Shown piece by piece: positions 12,701-27,700 of a stretch of 64,000 nucleotides of DNA. Every line of letters begins with the position of its first letter. The stretch's first letter is position 1. Position numbers and translations under genes: made by a program. Source of the stretch: Rhipicephalus microplus (taxonomy: Eukaryota > Arthropoda > Arachnida > Ixodida > Ixodidae); assembly GCF_043290135.1 (NCBI RefSeq), contig NC_134702.1:83859817-83923816 (forward strand). The letters are read 5' to 3'. The notes below the pieces were generated by a model that saw only the letters and a program-made list of their open reading frames with translations, did no database searches and had not been told where the DNA came from.

Positions 12701-15700
12701 CTTTGGTGCTCTCATAGACGGCACTGGTGAAGTGATGGAGTACATCAGGCTTCCCCATTTACTCAAAAGAAAAAATGCCTGGCGGGAGAGGGAGCGTGAG
12801 CTGAAGGTAAAGTATATGATTAGGAAAATGGGATGGTTCATTTGTAATGTTGACCTCACTTCTCCCTAGAGCGTTAGGAAACTTCAGTTGTCGCACATAG
12901 AAAATCCCTTTCTCAATTTCACAAAGTTCCCAAGCTGGAAAAAAACACATAATAGCACATAATAAATGTATGGCATAACATATTTTTGTTGCATGTTGAA
13001 ATTGGGAGCTGTGGGACTGAGGGTACTTTTCAAAATGCTCTTGCATTGTTACTGATGTGCCAGTGTGTCTTTTATTGAAGTGACAGGAATTGCTTTTGCC
13101 CTGTTCTACCGTGTGTGTGAATTCGCGACATACCGAAACACTTCGAGCAAGCAAGCCACAAAATGACTGCCGCCTTTAATGCTGGCTGTTAAGTACTCAC
13201 GGGGAACGTTGCTTTTAGCACGAAAAATCCAGAACTGTCTTGTCTAAGGTATTTTATGCTAGAACTAAATATTTCGTAGCCGATGACGGAAAGCGTGAAG
13301 TGCGTGCAACAGCTCTCACCTTGTTCTTTCTCACCTGCATCGCGTAAATTCTATCATCAATAACTTCATTTATTTGTTGTGTACGGACCCAAGAGGTGCC
13401 CCACAACATGTCACAATATTTTGAAGTACATTTTTTTGCTGGAAGGTCCTTGCCTCTGTGCCATATGGAGAATTCATGACATACAGTCGAACCCATTTAT
13501 AACGAACCTGAGCCTGACGCGGCATCCGTTCGCTGTATCCCGAAGTTTGTAGTAAATGAAACACAGCTTTTAAAAAAAGGTGCGAGTGAAAACACAAACT
13601 TTTTTTTTTGCCTTAAAAAGTCCGTGATGCATGTGTTTCGAAGAGCAGAAGCGATAAGGGCGGTCTCGAGTTTATTTCAAAGGGCAGGGTGCTCTTCGCT
13701 GAGGCCCGTGGCATAAGCTGTATGAGGGACTGGCTCCAAAGTTTCGTCCTCGCAATTCGATTCCTCCAAATCGCTCTTGCCACGTACTTCATTCACAATA
13801 TCCTAATTCGTCCACGGTTTCGCGGTGTCGGCATCATCATCGGCCGTAATGAAACTATCGCAACAGATGTTCCACCCGCTCTCCCATGTCAGAGTCGACG
13901 GCGCGCTGCCACAAATCGCCGCAGAAGTGATCCTGTTTGGAAGCTTCAGACTCGGCATCGAGCCCGGCGTCGACGAAATTGGCCTCGCGAAAACAGTTTC
14001 GCGCGCATGTAGCCGTCACCGCTGCCCACGAAGTAGTCACCATCTCCACAACTGATTACTGGGACGCCCTAAGTGGCAAGTTGGGTGCCAGGTGGTCAAC
14101 AGCTATGAGCAAGCGCTCCGCAACGCGGCACCTAACGCGCGGAGCGGGTTCAAGCCAAGTGGTCACACTTTCGACAATTTGTTGAGCGGCAGGAAAAAGC
14201 GTGCAAGTCCTCCCGTCTGCCATCCTGACCACACATCCACACCAAGAGTGAGCAAGACACGCCCCCGCGACACGCATGCCAGAACAGGCAAAACAGCTCT
14301 GGGCCCGTTTCTAGCCAGAAAACGAAACTGACTCGAGCCAGCGTGGCTGGCGTTGCGAACCGGTGGAGACGGGCGAAGGGGTTGTGATCAAGAGAGGACA
14401 GCAGATTTGCGAGAGAAGGGCAAGGAGTTGCGATAGAGTGAAAAGAGGAGAGGACACGGCGGGAGGGCGACCTGGAAAACCAAAACACGCGAGAAGGAAG
14501 TAAGTCAGGTAGCTTGTTTGAAAGGTCCGCGAAGTACGTGCGTAGAAAAACTTGAAAGAGTGCCTCCGCGCGCAGAAGTCAAAGCACGGCCGCCTGGATC
14601 GGTGCTCGCGGCATTGTTAAAAAAATCGGCAGTCGTGATCAAAAAATCGTTTTGTTGCGCCGGCGAGTGTGCGTGGCCTCACGTACTTAAATATTTCACG
14701 ATTCGTTCTGCGCAAATTAACAGCTGTTTTTATGCTTCTACACGCGTACGGAGGGCATGCTGAGCCGAGTGCGAAGTGAGCGAGATTAGGTCCTAAACAC
14801 AAAACGAACAACGAATTATCAGAGTCGGTGGGGTAGCGTATGCGCGTGCACTGGACGCAGACGATCGGATACAGTCGGCTGCCGATTTTGGCAAATGGTC
14901 TGGTCACCCCAGGCCGGGGACGCCAACGACAGTACCAGTGATCAAAAACAGATGAGATGGCCGACCGGTCTTTGAAAGATCAGTGGCAGTGTGAAAACAC
15001 TGGCCTCGTCTGGCGATGTGGGGTGCTCAGAGTAGAGGCAGGGAGGGGGTGGGGGGTGGGGACAAAGCACGGAGGGCTGCGTAACAAAAAGCGGTCGAGG
15101 AGAGCGGTAACCAGGGGGGCACGGAGGCAGGGTCGGCGTTTAACAATAAGAATATATAGGCACTTCGCCGATGCCTGATTGGTGGTCAAAAGTGGTTTCC
15201 CGGGAAGGCGGCTGAGCGCCGATATCGTTCGCTGTAACCGATCGGTGGCGCTGGGAGATGTTCGTTGTAAGTGCGATTTTGTGCCATTGAACCAATGTAT
15301 ATTTTCACGGTCATGCGGATATTGTTCGTTTTAAGTGAAAGTTCGTTTTAGGTGGGGCCGTCGACTGTACCATAAAAATTGGTTGCGGGTTTCTTTAAAG
15401 CTGGAAAATGAAAACAATTTTTATCTGCTTGGCAGTTTGCTAATTCAGGCATTAAAGGGTTAAGGGCAGCTAGCTCTTTGCTACTGCATTACTTTGCATG
15501 ATGGTCTAAACTTCATTGAAGTGATGAATGTGCTGATTAGTACCGCAAAAACCGGAATATAGGTCAGACCGAAATATAGGCAGACTCCCCCAACCTTGAA
15601 TCACTGAAAAAGAGATATTTAAAAATCTCAAAGTATCTCGGCACTCCCCTACCTTGGTAAGTACGCGACACAACCAGCTGCACTGTGGTGACATTTCTTT

Positions 15701-18700
15701 TTATTTGGACACTCTTATGTAGTTAAACTCCAGAAGGCCACAAAGTGTTGTCGCTCAGACTCATTTGAACTTGAGTCCGACGACGTCTATTTCTTGCTAG
15801 TAACGTCGCAGCGTGCATCATCCTCCGTTCCATCCAATGCGCTGCTGATGCAGCATTTGTAGAAAGACTGAAGTACGCTGCTTATCGCCAAGTCCTTTTG
15901 CTTTTTAAATCGGCGCACCCACGCAGGCGATTCCTTGAATTGCATCCTTGCGAGCCCAGAGTCGTGCGCTATCTTGAGAGCTATCACGCGGATGCACTTC
16001 GCCGTTATGGGTAGCAACCTTGCACACAGCTCCCGGACAAATTCGGCGAGTCGCGTTTCCAGTTCAGGGTGCACGGCAGTCTGTCCGCAAAAGTTTTTTT
16101 TGGTTGCTGCAGGATGTGATGCACTGCTTTTGGCTCCTCCAGTTTCAGAAGCTTTTCTCCGATGCATCGAATTCTGGTTGTGCCACCAGGTCGCCATGCA
16201 CTTCAGCATACTCAATAACTTTTTTCTTAAAGCTTATCGTAAACTGTCGTCAACTACCACTCATTTCTGAAGGAAATAAAAAAAAAACAGCAGGATGACA
16301 AAGATATCCTAAGCAAGCGTTGCCAGTACTGTAGGCCTTGCCTACCCTTGTCCAACGCCACCGCTGCTAATGCTCACGATGGCAATGGAGGGTTTCGACT
16401 TCAGCTGCCTATTGTTGCGAGACTTCCACATTTTTTTCTACCAAATATAGGTATGTAAGACGAGGGTCGACTTTTCATTGCGTGTTTTTTTTTAAGTTCG
16501 ACTTATATTCTGGTTTTTTACGGTATTTTGTTCTGTGTCTTTGACGGCATGATTGTGCAAATGTCTCGCACTAGAAAACCTGTTTTGGCATTCTAAATAA
16601 CCATTAGCAGTTTGTTGAAGCAGACCGTTAAACACCAAGTGAAATGTCATCACCTTAATGGGTACATGAAACTTTCGTACTCGCCCTTCTATAATAAATC
16701 TTCATGCAACTGGACAGTGGGTTCTCAAATGCTTTCGTGCTGATGCTTAATGTTAAAAAATAAAATAAAAATTAATCTGAGCAAATGCTTAGCATCATTT
16801 CTTGATGATGGAAGATGTTTTCATTGTTGTCATCAACTGCATTTCCAGGAACTAGATCTCAAGGTCCTCAGGAAGTTCATTCGCAACAAGAAGCCTCACG
16901 TAATCTGTGTTGGAGCCCAATCCAGGTGATGACATGTATTACTATGTATCTTTTTAAGAGAGCCATGACAGAAAGTTTGGGAGGCGAGATAATGAGTGAG
17001 ATAGATTTATGTGGAGAGATACGCAGAATTTTGAGACACCAAGGGCAGATATGACCTTGAACATATTTAAAATTAATTTTAATCTGCACACTGCGTGATT
17101 GTGTGATGTCGGGAGCCCGTCGCAACGCCAACATCAATGCAGGGGCTATGTAAAAACCTACGCCTGGAGTTTGTGTTGGCTGGTTGCTGACGTGCGCCAT
17201 GCCCTTGTGCTACCTTTGATTCCCTCCTCTGTGCCTGTGGCTTCGCTTGTGCTGGCTGTGCTGTGATGTGGCCAGCTGTGTTTACCTTGCCTCCAGAACT
17301 GCTCCTGCCTAGCTCAGCACTCTTTGAAACCGAGACTGGACACTCCAAAAATGTCTCTAAAGAAATAAACATCGCGAACTTGCGTAATTGAGGTTTCCAG
17401 CCATGATAAGTGGCCATAAGCTACCCATTGCAAAAAAGAAAGGTGTGAAATTTTTGTGTCAGTGTTTCCTTGAATGTAACTTTGTCTTTGCTTTGACTTG
17501 TGCATCACTTAGGCATTTTTTCTGCTTTAACATAGTTTTGGCTTAAATGAAATCGTGATCTGTTTTGGCTTAAATGAAATTGTGATCTTTGCTTAGTGGG
17601 AGGGGGGGGGGGCTGTTATAGGTGACCGTGCAGATGCGAGTATAAAATGCGCACTCCCAGCTTTTATTTTTCTTGTTGGAATACTTGCTGTACTGGTAAT
17701 ACCTGAGAAAAATTTTGGAAAGAGTATTGGGATGGCTTGATACCTTGACCCCATAAGCTGTGCACAGTACATCATGTACCGGGATTATTGGTTGAAGCAT
17801 AAGGCCTTCTGCAGTGGTTAGATGGTTGTGGTGTTGGTTGTAGCACTGTGAAGTGCCAGGCTCTAGGCTACGGAACGGTGTCTTACGGCCGAGGCGCAGA
17901 GCACCACAATAGGAACAGTCCATTTCTCAGAGAACCATCCATCCAATGATTTATTCTTCTGTAGAGGCAAGCAAGGACAAAAGGTTAAATGTGCACATAT
18001 GCCTTGTCTGTTGCAGATGCAAGAGTGCAGGCACTCTTAATCAGCACTGTGCGTTTATCCTTAGCCTGAGTATAAAGGTTTTAGGTTTTACCCTTGACTC
18101 TTGTGACTGTGATGCTTTAGTGGTGACAGAATGTAAAAATGCCTACTGCAGAATCCCGAGCAAGCGCCCCCACCCGAGTAGGCACACCCCTCCTTTTTTT
18201 GGAGAGACTTGCAATATGCACCAATACCAGAGCAAAAGCCCCCACCCTCTCTTTTTGCTATTTTTACTGTTTGATTCAGTATTTCGGAAACTGTGAATAC
18301 ATGCGTACCATATTAATAAAGTATTTCATTATAATCACTGGTGTGCATTTTTCATTCCTAGTGGCTCGTCCTCTGTCATCTTAAATTTTGCTCAAAGGGC
18401 CCCACTTCCAAATCTTGTTTGATTTTATTTCACTGTAGAGGGGGGGGGGCACTTGCTCTGGATTTAACGGTATCTGTTTTTCAAGTTTAGGTGTTTGTCT
18501 AACTTAATTTCTAACCATTCTTTTTTGAAGCCTGAAGTCAGTTTTGCAAGAAGCCTGTGCCAGTTACTCACTTCTCATGCACTTTTGTCTGTGTGACATA
18601 ATTTCTTTTACTGTCAGTCTTTTCTTTTTTTTTTTTTTCGTGTATTAATGACGGGGTTGTGTGTTCCTGATGTGCAATTCTTGTCATTGCAGAGAGGCAC

Positions 18701-21700
18701 TTATGGTTGTCGAGGACATCAAAGGCGTAGTAGCCGATCTAGCCGAGAATGAACAGATGCCCCTGATCAACGTTGAGTTGCAGGACAATGACCTGGCAAT
18801 GGTCTACATGAACTCAAAGAAAGCTGAGGTCTGTAGCAACTTCCACGTTTTAGTTTGCCTTGTGCCGCCTTTAGCATAGTTTTAGCGTGCATTTGGCCAT
18901 GCAGCTGAGTAATAGGGCTTTCACACATGTGCTTTGCAGAACGATTTCCGAGACTACCCGCTGCTGCTGCGGCAAGCAATCTCGCTGGCCAGGCGGATGC
19001 AGGATCCCTTGGTTGAGTTCTCGCAGCTCTGCACGCCAGACGAAGAGATCTTCTGTCTCAAGTACCACCCACTGCAGGTGAGTAACGTGACCTGTTCATT
19101 ACGTCTGCGTTAGTTTCGACATTTGGTCAACATGAACTTTTCAGAGATACTTTTAAAGGGGCTGTGCAACGCTTCTTTTGCAAACTATCGATGGAATGGC
19201 TTCATTACACCTGTTTTATTACACTCACTAATCAACTGCCTCAAAAATTTTTAAAACTGACAATTATGAATGGAGTTATAAGGATTTGTAGCATTATTTA
19301 AGGGTAGACACTGGTCTTAATTTTTTTTTATTTTGAGTATTTAGAGCTGAAAATTTTATGTGATATGCATTTCTCACAGCTGAAAACAAATATGCAATTA
19401 GTTTTCAGCTGTCACTTCCAGATTTTAAAATACTGACTGTTTCATAAACTTACATTCTGCCCACTGTTTAGACAGCTCTCTCATAAGGATTGCCGGAAAA
19501 TATGTATGGCACTGTTCTGTAAAGAACAGAGAGTGCAAGGAAACCATAATTTTATTTTTAGCTTCATTGGTTCAAGAGTTATGGCCTTAACAAGTAGACT
19601 CGTCAGAAATTTGAAACTGTTGCTTAATTATATTACCAATTAAATCACTGTTCTAAAGGAAATTATCATAATGTATTAGTCTTGTTGCACTAATCAATGT
19701 ATAAGCTTTCAAATGCTGCAAAAATTATCAAAATCCAACCACTAGATCAAAAGATACTGTGGGCAATGGCCTCGGAGTTGATGAAAAATGTTGTTTTGAG
19801 AAAACGAGAAAAGAAGTTTAGGGACACGGTGAGCATGTATCTTTAACAGGTAATGATGTAAATCAGTGCAGTAATGATGCTACAAGCCACCAGGAGTGTA
19901 GGCATAATTCTTTGAGCGCTTTATTTTCATTGCATGCCAGATGTTTCCATAGTTCAGATCGGCATACAGTGTTTTGATGGTGCTTGCACAGTCGTCAGTA
20001 ACGTGCGCGCCAGCCTTCTATGAAAGAGGAATCATTCCCGCTTTCATGTAATCTTTATATGTCTTTGCATCTCTGTGAAACATTCAAAATGAAAAAAAAA
20101 AAAGCAATACGACGCAGTTTGTTTCTTTGCTGTGCCGCGCGAAGCACGAGCACGTTGATCCCGAACGGGTCGCGCGCCACATCTTCACCCTGCTCTAGGC
20201 GAGCTCCGTACAAATTTCAGTTCCTCGCACTCATCACACGTCAGCACAAGCTTCGTGGCGATGCCATATTCTCGATCTTTTTCGAAAATGCTGCCAGGCC
20301 CGCCACACCCCGCACTTTATACACTGAAGCAGCTTACGACATTGAACGGTGTTCCAGTAGTCGCGGTCGCTTCCTAGTCTCAAAAAACAGACCGCTCGCG
20401 TCGTGAGGATGACGTCGGCGAAAGGTCTCTTTGAATGTCACTCGCACGACACGCAAGGGCCACTTTTCCTGCGTCGGAAACAAGGGGAGTGCCGACATGC
20501 AGATCTCGCGTGTGATCGTTGACCCCGGCTATCGCGTCCATGATCGCGGGAGCCACGTTCGTGATAGTGTTGGCTCAGCCAGCTTTTTCCGTTTTCTCGG
20601 CGGAAGAGCGTTTTGGTGATAAGACGCTGCATGCTCTCGGACGCCGTTTTCTCTTCTTTTCAAACGCATGAGCAGTATGGAACTTTCGATGACCGTTTGC
20701 CATTGCATCGATCGCACTGCCGTCGCTTAGGCCTCGTCACAAAATGGCAGATTACATACCACTGTCTAGCAGATGAATCCCTTGACATCCAATAGGAAAC
20801 CGGGAGCTGCCCCACGTGACAGAAACGCACCAATGATGTGCAAGTATTTGGTTTCTTTTTTATTTGCGATAGCTACATTGTTGCTAGACGAAAAGCAATC
20901 TTCCGCTAGCAACAGACTAAAAAAAAAAATACGGTTTTCAAATGAGACCAAAATGGCCGTGCTACTTGGCGTTGTTCCCAGGCACCGTGGTGTCAAATAT
21001 GACCGTTTTCGAAGTGGTTTCGCGAGGGAAAATGGTCACGAATCTGGCTTTGAGACCGGATTACTCGACAAATACGCATTACATGGCAATAGCATTTTGG
21101 GAACATTTTCTTCAGGCCGAATATATTATAAAATAAAATACTTAAAAAAACGATTTTTTAAAATTTTCTTGGTCTTCAAGACCCGTGGCTCCCCTTGAGC
21201 GTTATTTCTCTCTCCTTTAGTGCTAGGGAATGCACTGAGAGCTACGTGGAGAGGGGGGGGGGGAGAATGTTGAGGGGCCAAGAATCTATGTCCGGCCGTC
21301 TCAGCATGCATCATGACCTTGAACACTTTTTTTTTCTTTAAACATGCACTTTCACTATGTTCGGGAGTGCTCAGGGCAGTCATGGCACAGCTGTCTTAAC
21401 TATACAGCTAATGGTGCTCAAATGAGGCAATGTCTGCGCACTTTGTGTTTATAAAGTGCACAATTTGAATTACATCACAATTTCTCAATAGAAGAGTCAG
21501 CTATTTCTAGATGGCTTTGAAAATTGAGAGTAGATTCCAGGTGACATGCTGAGCTTATGATTTTTGGCCCACATGTTCCTCGTAGCGCCTCGTCTAATAA
21601 TCGATTGGCAGCGTTTTCTGACCGTGCTCTAAAAGTGTTGCAGGGCACCTCCAAGACATGTCTACTATACGTTTCTAACAGCATGAGTATAAATAAATAA

Positions 21701-24700
21701 AAATTACATTAATGCGGGGAGTACACATTGTTGGGTTAGCCGGCTCATGTTCAGCTAGAAGCCACAGATGTGACTACTTTACTCAAAGAATTTGTGGTAC
21801 GCACATAAAGTTTGTATGTGGTTATTCCTCAGTTTTACACCTTTAATATTCTTTAGCCTTCATTGTGTACAAGTTTCTACAAGTGAACTGTTTCAGAGTT
21901 GCTTTAAAGGGGCTTTCAGAGATGCTTTAAATGATAAGGGAAGGGTTCAGCGGGAGCCCTTCCCTTGAACCCTTCCCTCATTATTTATACAGTTGAACCC
22001 TTCCTTTGCTATTTCTTTGCACGAATAGGCCACATCTGTACAAACATGGAGATTTGCACAAGGTATATAGAGTTACCTGGCGTAGTGTATAACAACTCAA
22101 AATAAAAAATAGAATTACTTACATTGTTGACTTGTCCTCCGTTCCACAGCCAAACCCCTTTATAAGAGATGAATGGGTATAAGAGACACCAGTGTGCCTA
22201 CAGTAAAATACGGGTTGATAAGAAAATGCATACGACGTACCCTGCTCATAAGAGACATCTTATATAAAAGACAAGAATTGCTGCCTGAAGCATGCCTCTT
22301 ACAAAGGGGTTTAACTATATATGTCTTTTTTTTTTGCAGTGAAATATCAGTGACATTGGGAAACTTTATGATTGCTTTGTAATAATCTATATTGTTGATT
22401 CATTTTATCAAAGTGTCATCGAAACGTTTCTGTTACAGGACTTAGTGCCAAGGGATGACCTCACCAATGCGCTGAACCTGGAGTTTGTCAACCGGACCAA
22501 CGAAGTCGGCGTGGATATCAACCTCGCCATCACACACGTACACACATCCTTCCTGGTGCAGTTTGTGTGTGGCCTCGGACCTCGCAAGGGTGCATCATTG
22601 CTCAAGGTCGGTGGATTCACCTCTGTAAATTTGTTACACAATTGGTGCTAGTGTTTGACACTGTGGAATCTGTACTTTGTAGCAAGAAATATGGAGGACA
22701 TTTTTAAAAACTCTAGCGAAGTGGCAGCTCTCTTGCTTCGGGTGTTGACTCACATAGCAAGAAAGCGAACAGAAAACACATGCTTTGATAATTTTATGCA
22801 GTACACTTATTTAAACGTAAATCTCGTAAAGAGAACTGCTGCTTAAATGGAACAATGGCTTGTAATGCAGTTGATCTTGTTCTTAACTTCTGCACCCCCT
22901 CTTCATCACTCAGTAAATGGAACTGCTGATAGCACATATTTTTCTGGTCCCTTCAGGTTCCATTCAACGAGAGTCTACTCTTTTGTAAATAGTGTGCAGG
23001 GGCACATGCGGCTGGTGTAAATCATACCTCATTTGAGGATTAGTGTTACTTCGCAGAGGAATGCCTTGTAGCTTGCTCAGGTGTTGTGAATAATGAGTGA
23101 TGATGCTGTTGTACCTTTAATATGTGCTATAATCAAATTCTTTTTTTTTCTCTCTCTCTCTCTTTCGGTATTTTAGATGACTTTACTCATGTAAGGCCTG
23201 CCCTATGTAGGGTGTGTTGCTTTGGCACCTTGGAGCATCAAAACATTTTGGGAAAGCATAACTAGGCATTTTCCACACACCAATACTAGGCATCGTAAAC
23301 AGACAGTGACGCTGTTATCTCCATCATCACCGTTCTTTTGCTGCTTCGGGTTTTTTGGACATGTACTGCTGCCTTCGAGCTCCGGGCTTTTGTGTACTTG
23401 TAGTGGGTTCAGAATGAATGGTGGCCAGTTTTGAAATAATGTTGCTAAATGTGAGCTTATTTAAATGTGGAGGGCAGCGGCTTCTACATTACGCATTACT
23501 CCTTAGGAATCTAAGCATAGCTCAAGGTTTCATGACTTTGCTGAAGGTCTGCTTTTTGTAAAACCCAAACCATTAGAAAAAACTGGTCAGAAAGTGTGGG
23601 CTTTGCTTACATTAATAGATGTTCTTTCACTCTTAACTTCGCTACCAGCCGACGTGGATTTTGCTACAGTTGATCAATAGTGCTAGTTCAGTGATATAAG
23701 TCGTAATGCTTTGTTGCAGACACTAAAGCAAGCCCACCAACGCCTCGAAAGCAGGACCCAACTTGTGACAGTTTGCCATATGGGACCTAAAGTGTTCATC
23801 AACTGTGCAGGCTTTATCAAGATTGACACAACTTCCTTCGAGAACAGGTAATAAAATGGGAGACATTAGTGTTGGTTGAGATGCCATTTGTTTTGATTGT
23901 AGATTGTGACGTAGGTTTGGCAAGACTTGTATGCTTTTACATGTTTATTTTACGGCATTTAAGTTTCTAATAGAATTTATTCTTAATAATTGAAGGGAGG
24001 GGGTTGCATGGCCGTCCACGATCAGATATATGTGGAGCATGACTGAAATCTGATCATTGCGTTATCCACACCTCATAGCCTCTTACATAGAAGAAGTCAT
24101 TATGAAGATGTTTTTACCCTAATGCCTTTGTTCATTGTGGTACAGGAATTCCTCGATGGTATTGTGGATGGTGAAAAGCATCATGCAGAAGCGCCTGGCC
24201 TTGTTTCTCAATTTCGTTGTTAAGTGCCTCTGGCACCAGTTTATAAACATGTTGGTTACAACCAAAACATTCTATTCCTTTCTTCCTATGTGCTTTTTGC
24301 CGTGAGAAGGTACACTAACAACCCGAATCTTAATAGTCTGCAAATGATGAAGTTATTGTGCTGGCATTCTGAATGATAGAAATGTGCTATGTGGAGTAGC
24401 ACTTGGCACATTCTTTGTCATTGTCAAATTAACTGTCTGCCTTTATATGGGCTGTTTATTTTTATAACTGTTCGTGCACTAGTGTACCTGTCAAGTAGAA
24501 AGTCGTGCTTGGTGTACTTTTGATGAGGTGCACCTCTTCTTTTTGGAAGAGATCTGTTTGCAAGACCTTTGGTACTTGCAGTACTAATGCTTATGTGGAG
24601 GTGCTGGACGGCTCACGGGTTCATCCAGAAGCTTACGAGTGGGCCCGCAAGATGGCTGTAGATGCCCTGGAGTATGACGATGTCACTGAAGATGTGAACC

Positions 24701-27700
24701 CTGCCGAAGCTCTGGAGGAAATTCTGGAGAACCCCGAAAAGCTCAGGGTGAGTGGGTGTTGACATTTTGTTGTCCAGGCTGTAGTGACACGTATCCCGAA
24801 GGAGTACAGCCACTAGCGTGGGTTCGGTCTTAGTGAGCCGCAGGGCACCCGTTAACCATTCCGTGGCGAGAACATGATACTGCTCAAGGTCGCAACACTT
24901 ATTGTCTATGGCGACACCAAAACGCAGTACAGAAAAGGTGCGGCGAGAATGCAAATGGGTTTATCTACACCACGGGCGAAAAGTACTACACAGGGTGCCA
25001 CGAGCACGTCTCCGTGGTAAAAGTGATTCACGGAGGCACCGGGACAAAAGTCCGGTTGCTCGAGCGAGCGCAAAGGCACTCGCGTTGGCTTCAAAGTGAT
25101 ACGGCTCGGCGTAGCCTGGTCACGCACTAGGAACCAGTACCACTCTTCGGCCTAGCGTTTGGGGGGGGGGGGGGGGGGGGAGCAGCGTTCGACATGGGCG
25201 CAAAGCGCTGTTGGCAAAGTCCGAACGAGCCCTAAAGAGAGCTGACAGACGGAAAAGAAAAGCGTGTTTACCCCCATGTCGTCCCCGGACAGGTCTCCCC
25301 CGCTCCGCGACCTGCGCGCGCGAGACCTCTCGGGAGACTTTGCGCGCGGCGCCACAGTCAACATCCGCTACCGGGTGAGAGGAGTTAAACGTCATTCCTT
25401 GCTCTCCCAGCGCGACAGACAGCGGAGGAGGGGAGTCATGTCGGGACATGAGAACGGCAGAAAAGGCGGCAAAGCCCGCGCAAATGCGGCGGGCTAGCCT
25501 CAATTCCCACAAGGCGTGATGTTCCCGGTTCAGCTCTTAGCTTAGGAGGAGGAATATTTATTTGTTTTGTCTTAACATAGCTTCCTGGAGCTGCTTTTGA
25601 CCAAGGAAATGCTCAACATGAAGATGATATTGTTGACTGGCATGCTATGCATTCATTTCTGTGTGAGGTAAATAATATTAAGATGTGGTAGTCCAGCTGT
25701 GTGCAAATGCTCAATAGCAAAAGATGCTTTACCTTGAAGGTAACTTCTTGCGTGTTGTTTTTTAGACATGCTGATAAAAGAAATGTGCTTTGCTTCTGTT
25801 GGCAGCCGCACATTGCGCCAAGCAAGCTCTATTCATGCATTGTAATGAAGCTGCTATAAATTTTTTCCTTGATGTTTACTTTCTCTCCCAGGACTTGGAT
25901 CTCGACGCGTTTGCGGTGGAGCTTGAACGACAGGGATACGGCAACAAGAGCATCACCCTGTATGACATTCGAGCGGAATTGAATCATAGGTACAAAGACC
26001 TGCGCACTCCCTTCCGGCCCCCTAACCCCGAAGAAACGTTCAACATGCTCACAAAAGAGACCCCACAGACCTTCTACATTGGTGAGTAAGACCATGTGAT
26101 GCACAATTCTGTGCCCATTGAGATTCTGGGATGCAATTTTGTATTCTGTGGTAACTCTCCGTGCATAACTAAGGGAAGCGTTCATTCAGGATTCTAGCTA
26201 GGCTTGGGTTAATCAAGGGTGTGAGTGTAGAATCTTCTTTCTCGGCACTCTCGGAAAGAAATTGTAGTGGGGGGTGGTATGTAGGGTGGGGAAGGGTGAA
26301 GCTGTATAGGGAAACCTTGTAGGTTGTAGGGGGTTTGTGTACAAGCAACTGCTAGAGGGTTAAACCCACTACACTTCGTGACCACATGCAACAGTCCATG
26401 GAGGATGTGTTTGAGCGACCCACTAGAATGATGCTTAGTTTGTTCAAATGTGCGTTGGAAAGCACAAAAAGAGCAATGGAGCAGTGCGTCACCAGAGTAA
26501 AGGTTTTTGTTTGTTACTCACTCTTTCCAGCAAAAATTAGCTTTCGCTTCTGTCCAACATGAGTTGGGGACTCCACAGTGCCCTAATGGACTTAATGTCA
26601 TTTGTCTGAGCAATTCATTCTGCACAAGAAGCAAGCCACACATTTAAACATTATTACATGCATATTGGTACCTATGAACGAAAAGATTCATGCTTGAGGC
26701 AGTAAGCTGCCAAGTGAAGAAGGAAGAACAATTTTAACTGCTGTTTCTTCATGATTCTCTACTAGTGCAGTTTCTTGCCTGCAGGCATACTTACTCCTGG
26801 ATGGAATCATTCGTACTTGTGACTGCCTCTCTTTGACTTGGCCGTGGATTGTCATTCCTGCAACTCTCTCTGATTTCAGGCAAAATGGTGACGTGTCAGG
26901 TGGTGGGTATTGCACGTCGAAAGCCTCACGGACAGCAGCTGGATCAGGCCAATCCAATCCGAAATGACGACACTGGCCTTTGGCAGTGCCCCTTCTGCCT
27001 CAAGAACGACTTCCCTGAGCTGAGTGAAGTGCGTACCCGTTTTCTACAGCTGTTGTGAATGTTCACCTTCATGTTCGAACGAGATAGGGTTTCACGAGAA
27101 GTAGGTAACTTGGAAACGTTGCGGAGTTGTCAGTCATGGGATGTCCTAGTCTGCTGCCGACATTTCAATAAATGGACTTTTTTCTTGTTGCATTGTCCTG
27201 ACAAAAAACGAGTCCTGTTGTTAAAATTTATTGTCTGAACATACAGTCAAATCTCTATAATTCGAACTCGAAGGGGCCCGAAAATTTTTCGAATGAAAAG
27301 AAGTTCGAATTAATGAAAGCTAAATAAACGGAGGGCTCTTCATGCAGTGGCGCATGTGCATTGAGCTAACACACGAGAGGGAAGTTTCAGAAGACTTACA
27401 TTTATTCACAAATCACAGAACATCCGTTATTAATTGACGTAATCAGTGGTGCATGTCTGCACACGTTTGCCTTGCAGAGAGTCAATCAATTTCGCACGCA
27501 GCTTGCAAAGCATTTCTACTTCGGCTTCAGCATTTTCCTGGCAAGAGAAGTTGCACGCGGAAATGTCCAGCGAAGACACTTTCTAAAGGCGACAACAACA
27601 ACGACTGCGTAGTGGAGCCTCCCGGAGTCTCCCGCTCTCTGCTACGCTGCTGCAGCGTGGCCAGCACGTGATGAGAAAGGAGGAGCCTCCACACAGAGAG

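Noticed and set aside
12603..12869. Separate small gene overlapping SPT6 exon f
   Set aside because: The frame is simply exon f with intron sequence read on both sides.
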